Below, piece after piece: positions 6,853-14,340 of a stretch of DNA of 29,557 nt. Source of the DNA: Bacillota bacterium. GTDB taxonomy: Bacteria > Bacillota > Clostridia > Christensenellales > Aristaeellaceae. The translations under genes and the position numbers were made by a program. The notes under the pieces were generated by a model, which was given only the letters and a program-made list of their open reading frames with translations, was not told where the DNA came from and did not search any database. Numbering within the stretch: position 1 is the first letter of the stretch; each line of letters opens with the position of its first letter. The stretch covers positions 1 to 29,557 of the forward strand of contig JAEYPB010000047.1 in NCBI GenBank assembly GCA_023411175.1, written 5' to 3'.

Positions 6853-7470
6853 ATGGGCTTTCAGTTGATTGACATGAATTCTTGGGGGCGAAAAGAGTAC
6901 TACGAGCATTATCTCAAAGAAGTAGTCTGCACATACTCCTTGACAGTGAATCTGGACGTCACAAATCTTGACGGACGGCGACTCTACCCAGCCATGCTCT
7001 GGCTTCTTACAGACACCGTGAACGAGATGCCCGAATTCCGAACCTCTTTGTCGGAGAAGGGCGTTGGCATATATGACACCATGAACCCCGCCTATACCAT
7101 CTTCAACAAGGAGAACGAGAACTTCTCCGCAATCTGGACAACATTTCAGCCAGACTATCAGGTTTTCTTGAAAGCATATGAGGAAGATGTCAGACTGTAT
7201 TCGTCATCGACGCGCTTAAGCCCCAAATCAGGCAGGCCAGCCAATACGTTTGACGTTTCCATGCTGCCCTGGACAACTTTTACAGCGTTCAATCTCAACA
7301 TTTTCGGTGATGGTCGCTATCTGCTTCCCATTTTCATACTGGGAAAGAAATATGATGATCGAGGGCAAACGCTGTTACCGCTGGCAATACAGGCCCACCA
7401 TTCGGTTTGTGACGGATTTCATGTAAGCAGGTTCATCAAAAAGCTGCAAAACAAAACTACACAATTCTAA
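6853..7470 (+). CDS. cat: Chloramphenicol O-acetyltransferase (type A)
   Basis: A 205-aa protein matching classical chloramphenicol acetyltransferases along its whole length. The N terminus (NSWGRKEYYEHYL), the VSMLPWTTFTAFNLN segment and the active-site motif QAHHSVCDGFHVSRF with the catalytic histidine are present. The enzyme transfers acetyl from acetyl-CoA to the drug's 3-hydroxyl and works as a cytoplasmic trimer. The ATG at 6853 has GGGA about 10 nt upstream; an upstream TTG at 6835 is less likely. The gene is visibly less GC-rich than its right-hand neighbours and sits beside the tRNA integration hot spot, suggesting acquisition. Whether the substrate is chloramphenicol cannot be seen. 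Confidence 0.88.
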   Translation: MGFQLIDMNSWGRKEYYEHYLKEVVCTYSLTVNLDVTNLDGRRLYPAMLWLLTDTVNEMPEFRTSLSEKGVGIYDTMNPAYTIFNKENENFSAIWTTFQPDYQVFLKAYEEDVRLYSSSTRLSPKSGRPANTFDVSMLPWTTFTAFNLNIFGDGRYLLPIFILGKKYDDRGQTLLPLAIQAHHSVCDGFHVSRFIKKLQNKTTQF

Positions 7471-7516
7471 GTGTCCCCCCGTCATCGGTTTTCCGGACGA
7501 TCCTTTCATCATTTCT

Positions 7517-8302
7517 CTACCCCCGCATCTTTCGCAAGCTGCCCGGCGCGGCGCCGCGAATTTCGGCGAAGGCGCGGTAGAACGTGCGCTCGCTCCCGAA
7601 GCCGCAGCGCTCCGCAATCTGCGAAACGTCCATCTGGGTATCCCGGAGGAGGTTCTCCGCCATCGAGACGCGCAGCGCGTTGACATAAGTGTGCAGGCCG
7701 CAGCCCACGCGCTCGGAAAACAGCTTGGATATGGTGTAGCGGTTCAGAAACAGCGCCTTCGACAGGCTGTCCAGCGAAATCGGCTCCGCGATGTGCGCAC
7801 CGATGTAGGTCAGAAGGCTGTGCAGCGCGTCGGGCCCGCCGGCCGCGCGCCGGGGCACGAGCGTCAGCGCGTCCACCACCCTCCCCAGCGCGACGCGCAG
7901 GTACGCTCGCCGCAGGGGCTCGGCGATTTCCGACTCCTGCGCCAGCGTCTCGAGGCAATGCCCCACGTCCGGGTGCACCGCCGCGCGGGGCAGAAATGGG
8001 TCGGCACAGGCGTAATCAGTGAGAAGCGCCCGGTAGTCGCCCAGCACCGAGGCATCCACAATGGCGATGATGTGCGCGCTCTCCCCCTGCGTGTCGTAGC
8101 CGTGCACCGATCCCGGCCAGACGAGCGCCGCCTCCCCCGCCTCCAGCCCGCACGCCCTGCCCTCGATGGTCACAAGGGTGCGCCCGGCGGGCACGTAAAC
8201 CAGTTCCGCCTGCATGTGCAGGTGCATCGGGAAGGTCAAACTGTGCCCGGCAATAACGCGGGCGCTGTGGGCGATGTCCTCGTAGAAATAGCCCAGGCTC
8301 AC
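7517..8302 (-). CDS. AraC-family transcriptional regulator
   Basis: A 261-aa regulator with an N-terminal cupin-like sensing domain (about 1-140; FPMHLHMQAELVYV is the typical His-rich strand) and a C-terminal AraC/XylS double helix-turn-helix (about 165-258; SLDSLSKALFLNRYTISKLF and VSQIAERCGFGSERTFYRAF). The GTG start at 8302 has a strong AAGGGGGG ribosome binding site. It is divergent from the sugar isomerase-oxidoreductase operon across a 162-bp region holding both promoters, so it most likely activates that operon in response to its sugar. It converges with the cat gene. Confidence 0.88.
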   Translation of the reverse strand: MSLGYFYEDIAHSARVIAGHSLTFPMHLHMQAELVYVPAGRTLVTIEGRACGLEAGEAALVWPGSVHGYDTQGESAHIIAIVDASVLGDYRALLTDYACADPFLPRAAVHPDVGHCLETLAQESEIAEPLRRAYLRVALGRVVDALTLVPRRAAGGPDALHSLLTYIGAHIAEPISLDSLSKALFLNRYTISKLFSERVGCGLHTYVNALRVSMAENLLRDTQMDVSQIAERCGFGSERTFYRAFAEIRGAAPGSLRKMRG

Positions 8303-8332
8303 GGCTTTGCCCCCCTTCTCTTATCATCAGGC

Positions 8333-8361
8333 ATCATACCACCGCGCGCCGCGCCGCGCAA
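8333..8361 (-). promoter_or_regulatory. Promoter of the AraC-type regulator
   Basis: On the minus strand TTGCGC (8356-8361), a 17-bp very GC-rich spacer, then TATGAT (8333-8338). Transcription would start near 8326, about 24 nt before the GTG. The -35/spacer style recurs at two other leftward promoters in the window. Confidence 0.6.
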
Positions 8362-8424
8362 GCCTACGAGGCCTACTTATGGCATAAATCCACGTCGATT
8401 TGGCAACAAAGGCGCCCTGAACTG

Positions 8425-8433
8425 TGCTATGAT
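8425..8433 (+). promoter_or_regulatory. Extended -10 promoter of sugar operon
   Basis: TGC-TATGAT is an extended -10 element 31 bp before the start codon; no good -35 box lies at the usual spacing. A weak -35 with an extended -10 is typical of promoters that need an activator, here plausibly the divergent AraC-type protein. Confidence 0.5.
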
Positions 8434-8464
8434 GTCAGTATCAATACGCATGAGGAGGCGCCGC

Positions 8465-9283
8465 ATGAAGATCGCGTACACCGGCTGGACGTGGCTGATC
8501 AACCACAAGGACAATTACCGCTTCGAGTTCGAGCAGTTCCTGAAGGAAGTCTCCCAACTGGGCTACCAGGCGGTGGAGAATTTTGCGTTCATCACCGATT
8601 ACTTTGATAACGACGCCACGGAGGTCAAGCGCCTTCTGGACAAGTACGGCCTTGAGATGGCGAACCTCTACCTGCATTACTCGGACGACCCGGAGAAGGA
8701 CTATGAGAAGGCGGTGGCCTTCACCGATTTCATGGTCAAGATCGGCGCGACCTACCTGAACCTGCAGGGCGTGATGTGGCACGACGCGCCCAACGACCGG
8801 CCCACCGACCGGGAGAAGGTCCTCGCCTACGCCGCGCTATCCAACAAAATCGGCGCGCTCTGCGCGTCGAAGGGGCTGGTGGCCTGCTTCCATCCCCACG
8901 CCAACACGCCGATTTTCAGCGAAGAGCAGATCGACCTGTTCCTCGAAAATACCGATCCCGCCCTCTGCGGGCTGTGCCTTGACACCGCGCACACGACCCT
9001 CGCGGGCATGGACGCGGTCAAGGCCGCGAAAAAGTACGCGCCCCGCATCAATTACATGCACCTGAAGGACGTGGACCCGGACGAGTCCGTCTCCCCCGAA
9101 TGGCCGATGGCGCGGTTTCTGCCGCTGGGCTGGGGCACGGTGGACTTCAAGGGCGTCGTGAAGGAACTGAAAAACGGCGGCTACGACGGGGTTCTGTGCG
9201 TGGAGCTGGACAAGCAGCCGGTCTGCAACTACCACTCGGCGATGGTATCGCGCGCCTACCTGCGCGACGCGCTGGGGCTGTAA
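8465..9283 (+). CDS. Sugar phosphate isomerase/epimerase-family protein
   Basis: A 272-aa TIM-barrel protein of the xylose isomerase-like (AP endonuclease 2) superfamily. Recognisable parts are the N-terminal strand MKIAYTGWTWLI, the ACFHPHANTP strand, CLDTAHTTLAG with metal-binding Asp and His, and INYMHLKDVD near the C terminus, followed by CVELD. These proteins isomerise, epimerise or dehydrate sugars and inositols using a divalent metal. The frame is open far upstream, but the ATG at 8465 with GAGGAGG before it is clearly the start. The stop lies 14 nt before the oxidoreductase gene, so the two form an operon, a common pairing in sugar or inositol catabolism. The substrate is unknown. Confidence 0.85.
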   Translation: MKIAYTGWTWLINHKDNYRFEFEQFLKEVSQLGYQAVENFAFITDYFDNDATEVKRLLDKYGLEMANLYLHYSDDPEKDYEKAVAFTDFMVKIGATYLNLQGVMWHDAPNDRPTDREKVLAYAALSNKIGALCASKGLVACFHPHANTPIFSEEQIDLFLENTDPALCGLCLDTAHTTLAGMDAVKAAKKYAPRINYMHLKDVDPDESVSPEWPMARFLPLGWGTVDFKGVVKELKNGGYDGVLCVELDKQPVCNYHSAMVSRAYLRDALGL

Positions 9284-9297
9284 AAGGAGAGAGAGAC

Positions 9298-10410
9298 ATG
9301 AAGACGGTAAAGGTCGGCCTCGTCGGCGTCGGCGATATCAGCGGCATCTACCTGAAGAACATTCACGAGACCTTCCGGGAGGTCGAACTGGTCGGCATCT
9401 GCGACCTGAAGCGGGAAAAAGCCGAAAAAGCCGTAGAGAAATACCCGAACCTCAAAATCTACGACACGATGCACGACATCTTCGCGGACCCGGAAATCGA
9501 GGTTGTGCTCAACCTGACGCGGCCCTACGAGCACTACGGGGTCACGAAGGCGGCGCTCCTCGCCGGAAAGCACGTCTACTCCGAAAAGCCGCTGGCGGCC
9601 ACGTATGAGGAGGGCAAGGAGCTCAGCGAGCTCGCAGCCTCCAAGGGGCTTCTCCTGGGCGGCGCGCCGGACACCTACCTCAGCGCGGGGATTCAGACCT
9701 GCAGGCGGCTGATCGACGATGGCTACATCGGCCAGGTCGTCGGCTGTTCGGCGTTCATGATCGGCTGTGGGCATGAATCCTGGCATCCCGATCCCGAATT
9801 CTACTACAAGCACGGCGGCGGCCCGATGCTGGACATGGGGCCCTACTACCTGACGACGCTCGTGAACCTGATAGGCGGCGTCGAAAAGGTGACGGGCATG
9901 GTGAAGGCCAGCTTCCCCACCCGCACCATCACCAGCCAGCCCCTCTACGGCACCGTGGTGAACGTGGATGTGCCCACCTACGTCAGCGGCATCATGCGCT
10001 TTGAGAACGGCGCCATCGGCACGATCTTCACCACCTTTGACGTGCAGTTCCCGAGGGAGCAGTCCCGCTTCATCGAGGTCTACGGCACCGAGGGCACGCT
10101 GTTCGTGCCCGACCCGAACGAGTTCTCCGGCCCCATCCGGCTCTACCGCCCGGAGGACAGGCAGCTTCGCGAGCTGCCGCTGATGTATGACTACAAGGAG
10201 AACAGCCGGGGCCTAGGCCTCGCGGACATGGCGAACGCGCTTCTGAACGGCCGGCCCTTCCGCGCCGAATGGAAGCAGACGCTGCACGTTCTGGAGATCA
10301 TGACCGCCTTTGAAAAGAGCTCCGCGGCGGAGCGCACGCTGACCCTCGAGACGAAGTACGACCGGGGCGCGCCGATGAAGCGCTCCGCGCTGCACGGAAT
10401 CGTAGAATAA
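9298..10410 (+). CDS. Gfo/Idh/MocA-family oxidoreductase
   Basis: A 370-aa NAD(P)-dependent dehydrogenase. The Rossmann start VKVGLVGVGDISGIYL and the conserved YSEKPLA (EKP) motif near residues 97-102, whose lysine takes part in catalysis, identify the family. The C-terminal half is the alpha/beta substrate domain with GGGPMLDMGPYYLTTL. AAAGGAGAG precedes the ATG. Together with the upstream isomerase it probably oxidises and rearranges a sugar or cyclitol; the precise substrate cannot be read from sequence. A strong terminator follows directly. Confidence 0.88.
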   Translation: MKTVKVGLVGVGDISGIYLKNIHETFREVELVGICDLKREKAEKAVEKYPNLKIYDTMHDIFADPEIEVVLNLTRPYEHYGVTKAALLAGKHVYSEKPLAATYEEGKELSELAASKGLLLGGAPDTYLSAGIQTCRRLIDDGYIGQVVGCSAFMIGCGHESWHPDPEFYYKHGGGPMLDMGPYYLTTLVNLIGGVEKVTGMVKASFPTRTITSQPLYGTVVNVDVPTYVSGIMRFENGAIGTIFTTFDVQFPREQSRFIEVYGTEGTLFVPDPNEFSGPIRLYRPEDRQLRELPLMYDYKENSRGLGLADMANALLNGRPFRAEWKQTLHVLEIMTAFEKSSAAERTLTLETKYDRGAPMKRSALHGIVE

Positions 10411-10426
10411 CCGATCCAACCGAATA

Positions 10427-10457
10427 GGGAGCCGGGCTTTTCGCCCGGCTCCCTTTG
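10427..10457. terminator. Bidirectional terminator
   Basis: GGGAGCCGGGC (10427-10437) pairs perfectly with GCCCGGCTCCC (10443-10453) around TTTTC, followed by TTTGCTT on the plus strand. It separates two convergent genes and can serve both, though the minus-strand T-tract is poor. Confidence 0.85.
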
Positions 10458-10459
10458 CT

Positions 10460-11329
10460 TTATAGCGGCATTCCGTCGTATCCGACGAGGATTTTCACGC
10501 CCGCTTCCCGCGCGTCAAAATAGGCTTCGATCCCGTCGTGGTTCATCGACTGCCTGTGGCTTATGTGGGTGACGGCCACCTTTGAGCCTTCGTCCAGCGT
10601 CCCCTGCCCAAGGAGGCGGCGCGTCACCGCCAGCACCCCGGCATAGCCCATGTGCCCATCTGTCTTTTCATCCAGAAATTCCGGCAGGTCGCCGAACGTC
10701 CCCTCCACCACGAGATAATCGAGCTTCACGCCGCGCAGCGCTTCGAACGTCTCCTCCAGAAAGTAGCCGGTGTCCGAGGCGTAGAAGAGCGTCTTCCCAT
10801 CCTTGAAAGAAACAAGGTAGTTGACAGAGAATTCGTCCTCGCCATAGCCCCTGTGGTTGCCCTTGAGGGGCGTGACATGGAGGCCGCCCGCCGCAAACGG
10901 CACGCCGCAGTCCACCGGAACCAGCCGGTACAGCGGCTCGTACAGAAGCGCCGCGTAACGGTATGGCGCGCAGGCGCGGATCAGCCATTCGCAGCCGGCG
11001 CGGGAGGCGTATACGTTGACCGGCTTCTCCGCGCCCCGGATGGCCAGCGCACGCACGTCCAGCTGGGCAAGCGCCATATGATCCTCGTGGGTGTGGGTGA
11101 TGAGAAAATCGGTGATGGTCGTCAGATCGTTTTTCAGCACCACCGACTGGTAGAAGGCGTCGGGGCCGAAGTCGATCTGCACGGCCTCATTTACGCGAAA
11201 GCAGCTTCGGGAGCGCACGTCCTTCCCGCCCCTTTCACGGGCAGTCCGGCAGATGGGGCAGGCGCACATGGGGCTGGGAATGGCCTCCGCCGAGCCGCTG
11301 CCGATGATCCGCATTGATGAAGCGCTCAT
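10460..11329 (-). CDS. PhnP-like metallo-beta-lactamase-fold hydrolase
   Basis: A 289-aa MBL-fold metallo-hydrolase. The metal-binding motif is THTHEDH (about residues 78-84), with further ligands at GNHRGYG, ASDTGYF and THISHRQ. The N-terminal CACPICRTAR provides the extra cysteines that bind a structural zinc in PhnP-type phosphodiesterases. PhnP cleaves cyclic ribose phosphates in phosphonate breakdown, but no phn genes are seen here, so a general phosphodiesterase role is safer. The start overlaps the stop of the transporter gene in an ATGA junction, so the pair is translationally coupled. Confidence 0.8.
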   Translation of the reverse strand: MSASSMRIIGSGSAEAIPSPMCACPICRTARERGGKDVRSRSCFRVNEAVQIDFGPDAFYQSVVLKNDLTTITDFLITHTHEDHMALAQLDVRALAIRGAEKPVNVYASRAGCEWLIRACAPYRYAALLYEPLYRLVPVDCGVPFAAGGLHVTPLKGNHRGYGEDEFSVNYLVSFKDGKTLFYASDTGYFLEETFEALRGVKLDYLVVEGTFGDLPEFLDEKTDGHMGYAGVLAVTRRLLGQGTLDEGSKVAVTHISHRQSMNHDGIEAYFDAREAGVKILVGYDGMPL

Positions 11330-12279
11330 GGAATCTTCGCGCCTTCCACCGCTGCTTTCGCCAAAGCCTCACCCGGCCGGGCGCGCACGTCCAGGTAGAA
11401 GTACCACGCCACCGACAGGATGATGATCGCGCCGCCGATGAGGGTGTAGAGCCCGGGCGCCTCGCCCAGGACCAGAAACACCATGAGCGGCCCGGAGACG
11501 ACCTCCGTCAGCATCGCGACCGACACGGTGGTGGCGCTCAGGCTCTTCAGCGCGTAGCAACTGAGCGTATGCCCGAGGAGCGTACAGAACACCGCAAGCC
11601 CCAGCGTCGACATTAGCGACGGTGCGTTCAGCCCATCCGCGCCCAGGCGCAGCGCGAAACCGGTCGCCATGAGTACCGCAAGCGCCGCTCCGTACACCAC
11701 CAGCGTGTAGGAAAAGTTGTCCGCTTGCCTGCGCACGAAGCGCCCGCAGAGAAAATAGCCCGCCTGAGCGGCTGCCGCGCCCAGCGCGAAGAGGTTCCCG
11801 GACAGGCGGGAGGCGCTCATGTTCGCGCAGCAGACCAAAACTCCCAGAAAGGCAAGGCCCATGGAAGCGGCGGCGGCCTTCGGAATCCGCTCCCGGAAGA
11901 GCACCACCGAGCCCAGCGCCGTCATGAAAAGGTAGGTGCTCCACAGCGCCGCGACGGCCAGCGCGTCGGTCAGCTTCAGCGCGTACACCCAGCAAACAAA
12001 ATGCGCCGCCAGAAACGCGCCGGAGATCAGGGACAGAAGAAGCGTCCGCCCGGTCATTCCCCTGACCGGCGCCCGCCGCCTGACGAGGGCGTACAAAAGC
12101 ATCAGCGCGATCGTAAAGCCCAGCCGGAGCGCGTTGATCCAGATGGGGTGCAGCCCCTCCCCCAGCGCAAGCTTGTTGAGCGTGGAGGAAAACGAGATGC
12201 CCAGCATGGCCGCGCCAAGCGCCAGCCTGCCCATCCCTTCGCCGGACCGGCCGGCCTTCTCGTGGCTGTGTCGCTTCAA
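11326..12279 (-). CDS. DMT-superfamily (EamA) transporter
   Basis: About 317 residues forming ten hydrophobic helices in two EamA repeats, as in drug/metabolite transporters of the 10-TMS type. Characteristic pieces are the HPIWINALRLGFTIAL helix, AAHFVCWVYALKLTDALAVAAL and, in the second repeat, LLGHTLSCYALKSLSATTVSVAML. The frame continues upstream, with a possible ATG at 12309 lacking a ribosome binding site. I prefer the TTG at 12279, which has AAAGGGG 7 nt upstream. Substrate unknown; members export metabolites or amino acids. Coupling to the PhnP-like gene is by a 4-nt overlap. Confidence 0.82.
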   Translation of the reverse strand: MKRHSHEKAGRSGEGMGRLALGAAMLGISFSSTLNKLALGEGLHPIWINALRLGFTIALMLLYALVRRRAPVRGMTGRTLLLSLISGAFLAAHFVCWVYALKLTDALAVAALWSTYLFMTALGSVVLFRERIPKAAAASMGLAFLGVLVCCANMSASRLSGNLFALGAAAAQAGYFLCGRFVRRQADNFSYTLVVYGAALAVLMATGFALRLGADGLNAPSLMSTLGLAVFCTLLGHTLSCYALKSLSATTVSVAMLTEVVSGPLMVFLVLGEAPGLYTLIGGAIIILSVAWYFYLDVRARPGEALAKAAVEGAKIP

Positions 12280-12323
12280 GGCGCAGCCCCTTTCTTCTTG
12301 CGTAGTCATGCGGTGCCATGGGC

Positions 12324-12352
12324 ATTGTACCGCCACAAGGTTAATTGCGCAA
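12324..12352 (-). promoter_or_regulatory. Promoter of transporter-hydrolase operon
   Basis: On the minus strand TTGCGC (12347-12352), a 17-bp spacer, then TACAAT (12324-12329, five of six). The -35 box lies inside the perfect 12-bp palindrome AATTGCGCAATT (12343-12354), which could be an operator. Confidence 0.6.
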
Positions 12353-12383
12353 TTGCATTTACCGCATCCCTGCGCGTTTTTGC

Positions 12384-12412
12384 TTGACAAGCGCCGGGGC
12401 CGCTGCTACACT
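12384..12412 (+). promoter_or_regulatory. Strong promoter of hydrogenase-maturation operon
   Basis: A perfect TTGACA (12384-12389), a 17-bp spacer ending in TGC, then TACACT (12407-12412). The extended -10 TGC-TACACT compensates for two mismatches. Transcription should start near 12419, giving a leader of about 180 nt before the TM1266-type gene. Confidence 0.75.
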
Positions 12413-12517
12413 TGGAGGCGAGAAAAAGGCAATGCGTCTTCGCGCGAAGCGCCCGGAGACACAGGGCCACGACCACTACCCGACCGCAAGGTGTTTTCCG
12501 AGCGGGAAGGCGCGCAG

Positions 12518-12586
12518 ATGGCATGTGTGTTCTTTTTTGTTGCCGTTTTGCACCCCTTCCATGCCGGAGGGGTGTTTTCTATTTGA
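12518..12586 (+). CDS. Possible 22-aa leader peptide
   Basis: An ATG with GAAGG 7 nt upstream opens a 22-codon frame (MACVFFFVAVLHPFHAGG and four more residues) that spans the terminator hairpin and ends 14 nt before the first maturation-operon gene. It contains three consecutive phenylalanine codons. Ribosome movement over it could affect terminator folding. The start codon lies in the 3' strand of the predicted leader closing stem, so folding could also block it. It may equally be a chance ORF. Confidence 0.25.
   Translation: MACVFFFVAVLHPFHAGGVFSI
12551..12578 (+). terminator. Intrinsic terminator inside the hyd leader
   Basis: CACCCCTTCC (12551-12560) pairs with GGAGGGGTG (12566-12574) around ATGCC with one bulged T, followed directly by TTTT. 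It lies between the operon promoter and the first gene, so it must be read through for expression, the mark of an attenuator. Confidence 0.65.
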
Positions 12587-12600
12587 AGGGAGAGATCTGT

Positions 12601-12858
12601 TTGGAGACGGAGAAGCGTCTGGGGATCGTGGGCATCGTGGTGGAAGAGCCCACCTGCGTGGAGCGGGTCAACGCGGTGCTGCACGACCACGCCGGGCTGA
12701 TCGCGGGGCGGATGGGTCTTCCGCACCGGGAGCGGGGCGTATCGGTGATCGCGCTGATCGTGGATGGCTCAAACGACGAGATCAGCGCGCTGACGGGGAA
12801 GCTCGGCAGGATTTCCGGCGCGAGCGTCAAGTCCATGATCGCGAAGACCAATTCGTAA
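12601..12858 (+). CDS. TM1266-family iron-only hydrogenase system regulator
   Basis: An 85-aa protein with the compact ferredoxin-like (ACT/NikR-type) fold sequence of the TM1266 family, named as a putative iron-only hydrogenase system regulator. The start reads METEKRLGIVGIVVEE and the rest includes HDHAGLIAGRMGLPHRERG and a final SVKSMIAKT. The TTG at 12601 is preferred because GGGAG lies about 9 nt upstream. It is the first gene of the operon and lies 20 nt before hydG, the usual neighbourhood of this family. Its molecular action is not established; a sensor or regulator of maturation is the current family-level idea. Confidence 0.85.
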   Translation: METEKRLGIVGIVVEEPTCVERVNAVLHDHAGLIAGRMGLPHRERGVSVIALIVDGSNDEISALTGKLGRISGASVKSMIAKTNS

Positions 12859-12878
12859 CGAACAAGGGGGGCCTGGGC

Positions 12879-14330
12879 ATGGGTTTTATGGACAAGTACA
12901 GGGCGGAATTCGAGACCTACGACCGGATGGACCGGGACTTCATCGACGATGAGGTGATCTGGGCGCAGCTGAAGCGGTGGGAGAATCCTTCCAGGGAGGA
13001 CGTGCGCAGGGTTCTGAAAAAGGCGGAGGGCTGCGTGCGCCTGGAACCGGAGGAGACCGCGATTCTGCTTCAGAACCGGGACGAAGAGACGATCGAGGAG
13101 ATGTTCCGCCTGGCCCACCGACTGAAGGAGGAGGTCTACGGCGACCGCATCGTGTTCTTCGCGCCGCTCTACATATCGGACGAGTGCGCCAACAACTGCG
13201 TTTACTGCGGCTTCCGCGCCAGCAACCGGGCGATCCACAGAAAGACCCTTTCAATGGATGAAATCGCCGAGGAAGTCCGCATCATGATTGAAGAAGGGCA
13301 GAAGCGCACCGTTCTGGTCTACGGCGAATCCCCCGCCACGGACATCGACTTCATGTGCGCGTCGATCCGGCAGGTGTACTCGGTCAAGCACCATAACGGC
13401 GAGATCCGACGCGCCAACATCAACTGCGCGCCGCTTACCGTGGAAGAACTCAAAAAGCTCAAGGATGTGGGCATCGGCACCTTCCAGGTGTTCCAGGAGA
13501 CCTACCACCACGAGACGTACCGCCGCGTACATCCCAAGGGCACCATCAAGGGCCACTATCGCTGGCGGCTTTACGCGATGGACAGGGCCCAGCAGGCGGG
13601 CGTGGACGACGTGGGGCTCGGCGTGCTGTTCGGGCTGTACGACTGGCGCTTCGAGGTCATGGGGCTTCTCTACCACACCATCCACCTGGAGGAAGCCTTC
13701 GGCGGTGTCGGGCCCCACACCATCTCCTTCCCCCGCATTACCCCCGCCACCGGCACCCCCTACTCCGAGCATCCGGAATACGCCGTCAACGACGAGGACT
13801 TCAAAAAGCTGGTGGCGGTGCTCCGGCTGTCGGTGCCCTACACCGGGCTCATCTGCACCGCCCGTGAACCGGACAGCGTGCGGCGCGCGGTGATCCCCTT
13901 CGGCGTTTCGCAGATCGACGGCGGCACCCGCATCGGCGTGGGCGCGTACCACGCGTCCCAGCGGGCGAACGCGCTGCCCGATCAGGAGCAGTTCTCCATC
14001 GGCGACGACCGCCCGCTGGACCAGATCGTACAGGAAGTCTGCGACATGGGCTGCGTGCCTTCCTTCTGCACCGCCTGCTACCGCGCCGGGCGCACCGGCG
14101 ACCACTTCATGAAGGTCGCAAAATCCAAATTCGTGCACAATTACTGTATCCCGAACGCGCTGTTCACGCTGAAGGAGTACCTGATCGACTACGCGTCGCC
14201 CGAGGCCCGTGAAAAGGGCGAGCGGACGCTCACCGAACACATTGAGAAGTTCAAGGGCGAGCCGGTGTATGAGAAGATCGCCGCCACACTCCAACGGATC
14301 GAGGCGGGCGAACGCGACTTGAGGCTTTAG
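12879..14330 (+). CDS. hydG: HydG, radical SAM tyrosine lyase for H-cluster assembly
   Basis: A 483-aa [FeFe]-hydrogenase maturase. The radical-SAM motif is C103-x3-C107-x2-C110 (CANNCVYC), binding the 4Fe-4S cluster that cleaves S-adenosylmethionine. The C-terminal extension carries the second cluster motif CTACYRAG, followed after 22 residues by the cysteine in HNYC, as expected for HydG and not for ThiH. The enzyme splits tyrosine to p-cresol and makes the CO and cyanide ligands of the diiron subcluster. The start has AAGGGGG upstream; the stop lies 10 nt before hydE. Confidence 0.95.
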   Translation: MGFMDKYRAEFETYDRMDRDFIDDEVIWAQLKRWENPSREDVRRVLKKAEGCVRLEPEETAILLQNRDEETIEEMFRLAHRLKEEVYGDRIVFFAPLYISDECANNCVYCGFRASNRAIHRKTLSMDEIAEEVRIMIEEGQKRTVLVYGESPATDIDFMCASIRQVYSVKHHNGEIRRANINCAPLTVEELKKLKDVGIGTFQVFQETYHHETYRRVHPKGTIKGHYRWRLYAMDRAQQAGVDDVGLGVLFGLYDWRFEVMGLLYHTIHLEEAFGGVGPHTISFPRITPATGTPYSEHPEYAVNDEDFKKLVAVLRLSVPYTGLICTAREPDSVRRAVIPFGVSQIDGGTRIGVGAYHASQRANALPDQEQFSIGDDRPLDQIVQEVCDMGCVPSFCTACYRAGRTGDHFMKVAKSKFVHNYCIPNALFTLKEYLIDYASPEAREKGERTLTEHIEKFKGEPVYEKIAATLQRIEAGERDLRL

Positions 14331-14340
14331 GAGCGTGCGC

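Larger units (their letters stand above)
12419..12600 (+). ncRNA. Structured 5' leader, candidate riboswitch or attenuator
   Basis: Hand folding gives a closing stem in which AUGC-GUCU (12432-12439) and GCGCG (12442-12446) pair with CGCGC (12511-12515), AGAU (12516-12519) and GCAU (12521-12524): 13 bp with one 2-nt and one 1-nt bulge. The enclosed 64 nt contain ACC-GCAA-GGU, a GNRA tetraloop hairpin, and a further possible stem between CGGAGACA and UGUUUUCCG. An intrinsic terminator follows at 12551-12578. GGCAUG (12520-12525), in the closing stem's 3' strand, is complementary to CAUGCC (12560-12565), which includes the terminator loop, a possible antiterminator contact. I do not recognise the class. 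Structure is seen by eye only; function is inferred. Confidence 0.55.

Noticed and set aside
7471..7516. Terminator between cat and the AraC-type gene
   Set aside because: No convincing stem with T-run is seen in these 46 bases.
7691..8464. Long upstream extension of the sugar isomerase reading frame
   Set aside because: It runs antisense through the AraC-type gene, is arginine-rich and low in complexity, and the ATG at 8465 has a strong ribosome binding site and family-matching N terminus.
12419..12600. T-box leader in the hyd operon
   Set aside because: The conserved T-box sequence complementary to a tRNA acceptor end is absent, and the operon has no aminoacyl-tRNA or amino-acid gene.
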